A DNA stretch of 64,000 bases, from assembly GCA_019359075.1 (NCBI GenBank), contig JAHHIB010000027.1:1-64000 (forward strand), given 5' to 3'. Source of the DNA: Kalymmatonema hyalinum WJT4-NPBG1 (GTDB taxonomy: Bacteria > Cyanobacteriota > Cyanobacteriia > Cyanobacteriales > Nostocaceae). The notes below the pieces were generated by a model. That model was not told the origin of the DNA and made no database searches. It was given only the letters and a program-made list of their open reading frames with translations. The position numbers were made by a program, and so were the translations under genes. Every line of letters starts with the position of its first letter. Positions within the stretch are counted from its first letter, which is position 1. Positions 49,907-56,866 of the stretch are shown piece after piece.

Positions 49907-51885
49907 CAACTGTGGCTGATGACAAGCAATGGGGAGAACAGGCAAAGCAAGCAGTAGAACGGTTTGTTGGGCGTTTTGATGAGTCTTATCGGCTGCTTTT
50001 GTATCATGCTGCATTACCTTTGGTGCTAACTCCAGAATTAGTAAACTACTTACGCAATAAGTTCTTGCGAGGTGAGCAAGTTCCTTGGGTGGCGGAGGTT
50101 GACTTGTTGCTGTCTGACTTATGCAGTCAAGTGGGGTACGAACTTTACGCGATGGATACCCATGTGCGAGCATATCTGCTGGAGCAAATGAAGAAAGACT
50201 GTGGCGAACAGCGAATGCAGGAAGTTGCGCAAGTTTTAATCAGCTATGTGAGCTATCTGAGTCGGCTGAATCCGGGGCGACGGCAACAGGAATTAGAAGC
50301 GCAACGATGGGCGGCAATGGTATTTTTGGGGGATGAACAGTGCAAAGAAGCAGCACGAGAGATTGCCAAGCGGCTCCAAGAGACTAGTAGTGGAACGGGT
50401 TCCGAAAACCGTACTGAGTCAGGAATTCGGGCGGAATTAGCGCGATTGACACGAATTACCTCTGAGCTATCAGCCCAGTTACAGCAAGAACCAATCTTGC
50501 TGGAGTTGGCAAGCCTGATCCAGCGAATCTTAAGAACGCCAGAGACAGTTAATCCGGCAGAACTGAATCGTTCCTATCGGATAGGTGATGAGGAACTCAC
50601 AATCCCAGATAGATTATTGCCAGAAGGTTTGCGCTTAAGGGCGATGTCATCTTCTAGGCAAACAGTTGCTGGGCTTGAAGGGTTACCGCCAGTACAGACT
50701 TTTGAGTTTGAAGTAGCAACTATCACTATCTCTGATGGAGCAGAAACTTCTCTAAGTATCAACCTGCAACCTTTTGAATTTGAAGTCGCACTTATAGAGG
50801 TTAATGAATCTGCTCAAAACACTACAGGTAGTCCTCTCGAAATGGCAAATGAGATGATTTTTACGAAAACAGGAAAACATCTCAATGATATTGAACAGTT
50901 AATACTACAAGGAACATTCGCCAATCAAACCTACGAGCAAATTGCAGCAGCGTCAGCACAATACTCTGCACGTCATCTAAGCAATGTTGCTCTCAAGCTG
51001 TGGGAAGTTTTATCACAAGTGCTTGGTGAAAAAGTCACCAAAAAAAATCTTCAAAACGTCCTCCAGCGATGGACTGCTCGTCGTCTAACCATTCATCGTC
51101 GTCGTCAGCAAGCTCAGGAGTTTATCGAAGATTTAGGGAATGGAGTGCAGCTAGAAATGGTAGCTATTCCTTCTGGAAGCTTTGTGATGGGATCTCCAGA
51201 AGATGAACCTGAGCGCTCAAGCGATGAAAGCCCTCAGCATACAGTCACGATTAAATCTTTCTTTCTAGGCAAGTATCCTGTAACTCAAGCACAATGGCAA
51301 GCAGTAGCTTCTCTCCCACAAGTTAACCGCGAACTTGACGCTGAGCCATCTCATTTTAAAGGAGAAAATCGCCCAGTTGAGCAAGTTTCGTGGTATGATG
51401 CTGTTGAGTTTTGCGATCGCCTGTCTCAACACACTGGTAAACCCTACCGTTTACCAAGTGAAGCCGAATGGGAATATGCTTGTCGTGCGGGTACGACGAC
51501 TCCATTTCACTTTGGTGAGACAATTACATCTGAGTTGGCAAACTATAACGCTAACTACACGTATGGTGCTGGTGTCAAAGGGGTTTACCGCGAGGAAACA
51601 ACACCTATAGGTAGCTTTGGTGTAGCGAATGCCTTTGGACTATACGATATGCATGGCAATGTCTGGGAATGGTGCACTGACCATTGGCATAATTCTTATG
51701 AAGGAGCGCCCACAGACGGAAGTGCATGGTTAGATGATAATGATAATTATAATGATAATCGTATGCTGCGTGGTGGTTCTTGGCTCCTCAATCCTGAGGA
51801 CTGCCGTTCGGCGTATCGCGGCAACGACGATGCGGGCCTCAGGCACTACGCCGACGGTTTTCGTGTTGTGTGTGCTGCTGCGTGA
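49903..51885 (+). CDS. VMAP-like protein with C-terminal FGE-sulfatase domain; DGR target 1
   Basis: ATGA overlap with the vWA gene; HTH-like EMIFTKTGKHLNDIEQLILQGTFANQTYEQIAAASAQYSARHLSNVALKLWEVLSQVLGEKVTKKN; FGE domain (FVMGSPEDE...WEYACRAGTTTPFHFG...GLYDMHGNVWEWCTDHW) ending in the VR. Confidence 0.9.
   Translation: MTTVADDKQWGEQAKQAVERFVGRFDESYRLLLYHAALPLVLTPELVNYLRNKFLRGEQVPWVAEVDLLLSDLCSQVGYELYAMDTHVRAYLLEQMKKDCGEQRMQEVAQVLISYVSYLSRLNPGRRQQELEAQRWAAMVFLGDEQCKEAAREIAKRLQETSSGTGSENRTESGIRAELARLTRITSELSAQLQQEPILLELASLIQRILRTPETVNPAELNRSYRIGDEELTIPDRLLPEGLRLRAMSSSRQTVAGLEGLPPVQTFEFEVATITISDGAETSLSINLQPFEFEVALIEVNESAQNTTGSPLEMANEMIFTKTGKHLNDIEQLILQGTFANQTYEQIAAASAQYSARHLSNVALKLWEVLSQVLGEKVTKKNLQNVLQRWTARRLTIHRRRQQAQEFIEDLGNGVQLEMVAIPSGSFVMGSPEDEPERSSDESPQHTVTIKSFFLGKYPVTQAQWQAVASLPQVNRELDAEPSHFKGENRPVEQVSWYDAVEFCDRLSQHTGKPYRLPSEAEWEYACRAGTTTPFHFGETITSELANYNANYTYGAGVKGVYREETTPIGSFGVANAFGLYDMHGNVWEWCTDHWHNSYEGAPTDGSAWLDDNDNYNDNRMLRGGSWLLNPEDCRSAYRGNDDAGLRHYADGFRVVCAAA
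51763..51884 (+). repeat. DGR variable repeat VR1
   Basis: 122 nt aligned without gaps to the TR; 16 substitutions, all at TR adenines. Confidence 0.96.
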
Positions 51886-52137
51886 ATTCAGTAGCCCTTT
51901 ATACTTTTACTCTTTTGCCCTTTACCGTTTTTTCTTTTTTCTTGCGAGCGGAGCGAGCAGAATTTTTTAGAGAAAGTATTAGCTCACAAAGTTTCTCTGT
52001 AAACTGCTAGGATACCAAGACGCAAAGTTTTTTTGGTTAATGAGTGCGATGCTTCAACAATAATATCATATTTTGGGAATAGCTCAATCATCACAAACAA
52101 AGTATTCAGAGAGGGACAATCAAGCAGGTAAGAATCA

Positions 52138-52980
52138 ATGCCAAAAATAGTCATTAACCGTTCAGGGCGGACAGCGCAATATTTTATAGAAGACTTGGGC
52201 AATGGAGTTGAACTAGAGATGGTGCTGATTCCTGGGGGTAGTTTTCTCATGGGGTCGCCAGAAGATGAAATTGGGCACGATGAATCGGAAAGTCCTCAAC
52301 ACTTAATAACCATTAAACCCTTTTGTATGGGTAAGTATCCTGTCACTCAAGCACAGTGGAAGGCAGTAGCTTCTTTCCCACAAGTGAACAGCGAACTCGA
52401 TGCTGATCCATCTGAATTTAAAGGAGAAAATCGCCCCGTTGAGGAAGTTTCTTGGCATGATGCTGTCGAATTTTGCGATCGCCTATCCTCACATACCAAA
52501 AGACCTTACCGTCTACCGAGTGAAGCCGAATGGGAATACGCTTGTCGTGCTGGAACGACCACTCCATTTCACTTTGGTGAGACGATTACAACTGATTTAG
52601 CAAATTATCGAGGTACAGATAACGAAGAGTATAAATGGTCAGGTTCCTATGGTCAAGGTCCGAAAGGGATTTACCGCGAGGAGACAACACCTGTAGGTAG
52701 CTTTGGTGTAGCGAATGCCTTTGGGCTATATGATATGCACGGGAATGTATGGGAATGGTGTGCTGACCATTGGCACGAAAACTATGAAGGAGCGCCCACA
52801 GACGGAAGTGCATGGTTAGATGATAATGATAATAATAATGATAATCGTATGCTGCGTGGTGGTTCTTGGGACAGCCTTCCTGAGGACTGCCGTTCGGCGT
52901 ATCGCGCCTACGACGTTGCGGGCGGCAGGAACCTCAACTTCGGTTTTCGTGTTGTGTGTGCTGCTGCGTGGACTCAGTAG
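52138..52980 (+). CDS. Standalone FGE-sulfatase (CLec-fold) protein; DGR target 2
   Basis: FIEDLGNGVELEMVLIPGGSFLMGSPEDE...GLYDMHGNVWEWCADHW...[41 protein letters not shown]. Confidence 0.92.
   Translation: MPKIVINRSGRTAQYFIEDLGNGVELEMVLIPGGSFLMGSPEDEIGHDESESPQHLITIKPFCMGKYPVTQAQWKAVASFPQVNSELDADPSEFKGENRPVEEVSWHDAVEFCDRLSSHTKRPYRLPSEAEWEYACRAGTTTPFHFGETITTDLANYRGTDNEEYKWSGSYGQGPKGIYREETTPVGSFGVANAFGLYDMHGNVWEWCADHWHENYEGAPTDGSAWLDDNDNNNDNRMLRGGSWDSLPEDCRSAYRAYDVAGGRNLNFGFRVVCAAAWTQ
52849..52970 (+). repeat. DGR variable repeat VR2
   Basis: 122 nt aligned without gaps to the TR; 17 substitutions, all at TR adenines. Confidence 0.96.
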
Positions 52981-53064
52981 CCCTTTATACTTTTACTCTT
53001 TTGCTCTTTATCCTTTTTTCTTTATTCTTGCGAGCGGAGCGAGCTGAAAAATTTTTTTGAACAA

Positions 53065-53415
53065 ATGGACGAATTACCAATTATCCAAAAAACCTATGAT
53101 TTAATCAAATGGTACGTGCCAATCCTCAACCGTCTGCCACGAGATCATAAATTTATGCTGGGCGACCGGATGATTACTGGACTGTATGATTTGTTAGATG
53201 GTTTAATTATAGCTAAATATGCTCCCGATAAATTAGCGAAATTACAATCGTTGAACAGCAAGTTAGACATTTTACGCCATCAAACCCGTCTTTTATTAGA
53301 CTTTGAACTCATTAAAGTTCAACGCTACGAATATGCGGGACAACTTATCAACGATATTGGGACAGACTTGGGAGCATGGATTAAACAACAACGCAAGCGG
53401 CAAACATCTCCATGA
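53065..53415 (+). CDS. avd: DGR accessory variability determinant (Avd-like four-helix bundle)
   Basis: 116-aa helical protein directly upstream of and ATGA-coupled to the [44 protein letters not shown]. Confidence 0.9.
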   Translation: MDELPIIQKTYDLIKWYVPILNRLPRDHKFMLGDRMITGLYDLLDGLIIAKYAPDKLAKLQSLNSKLDILRHQTRLLLDFELIKVQRYEYAGQLINDIGTDLGAWIKQQRKRQTSP

Positions 53416-54470
53416 AGCGTTACGGCAATCTTTGGTCTCAAGTGATTGATTTTGAGAATATAATGCAAGCAGCCCGTCAAGCGCAACGGGGAAAGCGGTT
53501 CCGAGGAAATGTTTTAACGTTCAACTATAACTTAGAACAAGAACTAGCGCGACTCAAGACAGAATTAGAAACAAAAACCTATCAACCAGGCGCTTATCAT
53601 ACCTTTGAAATAGTAGAGCCTAAGCGGCGAATGATTTCTGCTGCACCGTATCGGGATAGAGTAGTGCATCATGCTTTGTGCAACATCATAGCCCCAATTT
53701 TCGAGCGCACATTTATTGGCGATTCTTATGCCAATCGGGTAGGTTTTGGGACTCATCGCGCTTTACGCAGATTCACAAGCTTTGCTCGTTCCAGCCGTTA
53801 CATTCTCCAGTGTGATATCCGCAAATATTTCCCCAGTATCGACCACGAAATTCTCAAATCTCTCTTGCGCCGTAAGCTGAAATGCAAGGAGACACTGTGG
53901 TTAACCGATACAATTATTGATAACAGCAACGAACAAGACCCAGTTTTAGACCATTTCCCTGGAGATGATTTGCTCACACCGCTGCAACGTCGGCGTGGCT
54001 TACCAATAGGCAATCTCACCAGTCAGTTTTTCGCTAACATTTACCTCAACGGATTTGACCATTTTGTCAAAGAGCATCTCAAAGCAGCGAAGTACGTTCG
54101 CTATGTCGATGATTTTGCCTTATTTTCAGACGATTGGGAATTTCTTGCCGAAGCACGAGTGGCAATAGAAAATTATTTAGTCGGATTAAGACTGAAAATT
54201 CATCCGGTCAAAAGTCAATTATTTGAAACGCGACACGGAGCTAATTTCTTAGGTTTTCGGATTTTACCCGACCGTATCCGAGTACGGACAGAGAATTTAA
54301 GACGCGCTAAAAGACGACTCAGGCGAATGCAACGAGAGTATGCTCAAGGTAAGATGAGAGAGCAAGAAGTCTCGCAATCGATTCAAAGTTGGGTCGCTCA
54401 TCTAGAACACGGCGATACTTGGAAATTGCGCCAACAGATATTCGCTACTCTGGTCTTTTCCAGAGGGTGA
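53412..54470 (+). CDS. DGR-type reverse transcriptase
   Basis: [28 protein letters not shown] (DGR-specific IGNxxSQ) and [11 protein letters not shown] (YVDD); [19 protein letters not shown]. Confidence 0.97.
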   Translation: MKRYGNLWSQVIDFENIMQAARQAQRGKRFRGNVLTFNYNLEQELARLKTELETKTYQPGAYHTFEIVEPKRRMISAAPYRDRVVHHALCNIIAPIFERTFIGDSYANRVGFGTHRALRRFTSFARSSRYILQCDIRKYFPSIDHEILKSLLRRKLKCKETLWLTDTIIDNSNEQDPVLDHFPGDDLLTPLQRRRGLPIGNLTSQFFANIYLNGFDHFVKEHLKAAKYVRYVDDFALFSDDWEFLAEARVAIENYLVGLRLKIHPVKSQLFETRHGANFLGFRILPDRIRVRTENLRRAKRRLRRMQREYAQGKMREQEVSQSIQSWVAHLEHGDTWKLRQQIFATLVFSRG

Positions 54471-54491
54471 AGACGGGACAGGCACCCCCGA

Positions 54492-54613
54492 ATGCTGCGT
54501 GGTGGTTCTTGGAACAACAATCCTGAAAACTGCCGTTCGGCGTATCGCAACAACAACGATGCGGGCAACAGGAACAACAACAACGGTTTTCGTGTTGTGT
54601 GTGCTGCTGCGTG
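54492..54613 (+). repeat. DGR template repeat (TR)
   Basis: Adenine-rich AACAACAAT...GAAAAC...AACAACAAC...AACAGGAACAACAACAAC core; starts 21 nt after the RT stop codon. Confidence 0.96.
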
Positions 54614-55010
54614 CACTCTTCTGTACCAGAACTGGCGGATGGGAATTCGTCGGGCGTGTCGAAGAAGAGTCCAGACCTGTTCCGGTGATGTCGGTGAGTC
54701 AGCGCTGCGGGAGGGTTTCCCTCCGCAGGCGACTGCGAACCCGAAGGGTGACGGCATCCAAAAATCAAACAGGATGAGGTAGCTTAGTAAGCTTGCTGAA
54801 CGGTTGCCTCGTCATCAAACTCCTCATCATTACAGCGCTTATTCTTATGAATAGACCACAAATCTTCTGGTGGTCATTACCTATGAAAGCCTATATGATG
54901 GACATCTGAGATATTGGTTGGCAATGCCTACCCTACTCAAATTCAGAATTCTGAATTTAAAATTTAAAATGCTTATACCATAAGGTTTTCATCTATATTA
55001 AATAATAGCT

Positions 55011-55937
55011 TTATTTCTGCCGTGCTGTAGTAGCCTCCTCAAGAAGATCCATTTCATTTTGGTCGAGTACTTTGGGCTTCATTTGGTGTAGGTCATTCAG
55101 CACATTTTTGGCATTTTCAGTATTGAATTTGTAGTATTCTGTCAAACTTCCAATCTTGTGATTGAAATCTTGATAGCGGTGCTTGAAATACTTCTCTACA
55201 TTCCCTCGATGTTCCCAAGTTCCTAGCACTTTGATATCAACACTTTGGTAATGCTCAAGTAAATCCATTTCTACTTCTGCTACTCGTTTTCTAATAGATC
55301 GCTGGGTGACTCCAATTTTGTACAAAAGCTCCTTGTTTGTTTGAATTTCTAAAAAATAGAGAGTGCAGGATAGGACTCGTTTGAGTTGAGCACAATACAG
55401 TTTTAAATCTGTTAATCTGTAGCCCAAATCAGGAGCATTTTTATGTTTGGCGTGTTCTACGGCTAACTCTAACTTCAGTAATTGTTTAAGTAATAACGGC
55501 TCTTGTACTTCATTAAATAGCATTAACGAGAGTGATCCAACAGGGATTTTACCCAGATTGGTGAATTCATATTGATGTGGAAAAGTAAAAACATTTTTTT
55601 GTAATAATCCTGCTCGAATTAGACCAGAAGGAACTAGGTCAGGACTTATAAAGTAATTTTTGGAACCATACTCTTGCCAGAGTAGTTTCAATTGCTTTAA
55701 ATCTTTACCTGATAAATGAATGTTGAAGTTGTCATAGAGTGGTAGAACTGGAAAATCACGGGTTGATATCGGACGGCAGGTTTCGACCGCATGGGCAAAA
55801 TGATGTTCTTTTATCTTGCCTTTTTTGGCAGTCAGCTTGCAATCGCAATAAGGACACTTAAGTGAGGTTTTTCCCTTGGTAACATCTTCAATACTTACCA
55901 GTATGCCATCTTCATCTACGCCAAATTTTAGCCACAT
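55011..55937 (-). CDS. CoiA-like Cys/His N-terminus plus GIY-YIG/T5orf172-like nuclease domain protein
   Basis: CPYCDCKLTAKKGKIKEHHFAHA (CoiA-like), later LYFLEIQTNKELLYKIGVTQRSIRKRVAEVE (GIY-YIG-like). Confidence 0.6.
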   Translation of the reverse strand: MWLKFGVDEDGILVSIEDVTKGKTSLKCPYCDCKLTAKKGKIKEHHFAHAVETCRPISTRDFPVLPLYDNFNIHLSGKDLKQLKLLWQEYGSKNYFISPDLVPSGLIRAGLLQKNVFTFPHQYEFTNLGKIPVGSLSLMLFNEVQEPLLLKQLLKLELAVEHAKHKNAPDLGYRLTDLKLYCAQLKRVLSCTLYFLEIQTNKELLYKIGVTQRSIRKRVAEVEMDLLEHYQSVDIKVLGTWEHRGNVEKYFKHRYQDFNHKIGSLTEYYKFNTENAKNVLNDLHQMKPKVLDQNEMDLLEEATTARQK

Positions 55938-56866
55938 TGAAAAATCTTTGTTGCTGTAACGAAACTAGAATTATCTAAGATAAACGCTGATGCAAAACCA
56001 TTACCACTATCAATAGAAGTAGAGAATTTGATAAACAGAAGATGCAATATATTGAGAATATATTGCTCTATTCGCTTTCTCCGGTTTTTAGCAAGCGGTA
56101 GATTACTCTTACGAGTGGGGTGAATGAAGATTATTCTTGAAATGAAAAGCTTGAAATGAAAAGCTTTTCTGCCGTTCTTGCACGGGGCGACAAAGACTGC
56201 TTCTGGGGATTCAACTCGCTTCCACGTACGCAATGCTTCTTTGAGGTAGGCGATCGCCTGAACCTGCAGCACGGTACTGCGCTCCGCGCGATTGGCTTTG
56301 CCACTGCCCCTTGGGCGATCGCCCCCGCTACATTTCGCCCCTATCTTGTTGACAACCGCCATCATCTCTTGACTGAGGCGAAAGGCTGGTGTACATGGTA
56401 AGTAGGTGGATAGAATTTTTTGTAGGATGCGGTCTTCCTTGGCTAACGCATCAATCGCAAAGGGCAGCATGGGTTACGCTTCGCTAACCCATCTTACATT
56501 TATTCATGTCGAGCTACTTATTTGACGCAGTTGGTTGCAAAAATGCAAGCCTTATGACGCTTATAAGACAAGGGTTTTAAGATTGTTAAGAAAGATCCGG
56601 GTAACGCATAGCCTTATAGGGAAGAGGGCTGGGGAGTTAGGTTTCGCGTTCGTTTTTCCACATAACGTGAGCTCATATCTTGCACCTCACCGTAGGAACC
56701 GAGGCTATGTAAAAAGCAGCGCGATAAAGTTACATTACTTTTTTGGAATGTTCCCGCTAAATTGAGGGATTTAGGCTTTATATTGAGTGATAAAATTACA
56801 TAATTTTTTCTTGGTACAAAATATCAGTAAGCCAAAACTTATTCTTTTACTGAAGATTTAATCTCT

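Noticed and set aside
51734-53047. ORFs 51734-51970 and 52820-53047 with MIMIIIMIIVCCVVVLGS start
   Set aside because: Frame-shifted reading of the GATAAT tract and VR inside the FGE genes; similarity between them only reflects the VR duplication.
53412-54470. Group II intron or retron RT
   Set aside because: No maturase/intron RNA domains V/VI or msr/msd-like structure seen; adenine-specific TR/VR relation settles it as a DGR.
44287-54613. CRISPR array or Cas1-associated RT as an explanation for the RT
   Set aside because: No spaced direct repeats or cas genes. RT has the DGR IGNxxSQ motif and an Avd neighbour with TR/VR pairs.
54398-54782. ORFs over the TR (54492-54782 +, 54398-54757 -, 54445-54768 -)
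   Set aside because: The apparent protein is the TR read in the VR frame plus unrelated repeat DNA; the TR functions as RNA template, and no RBS is evident.
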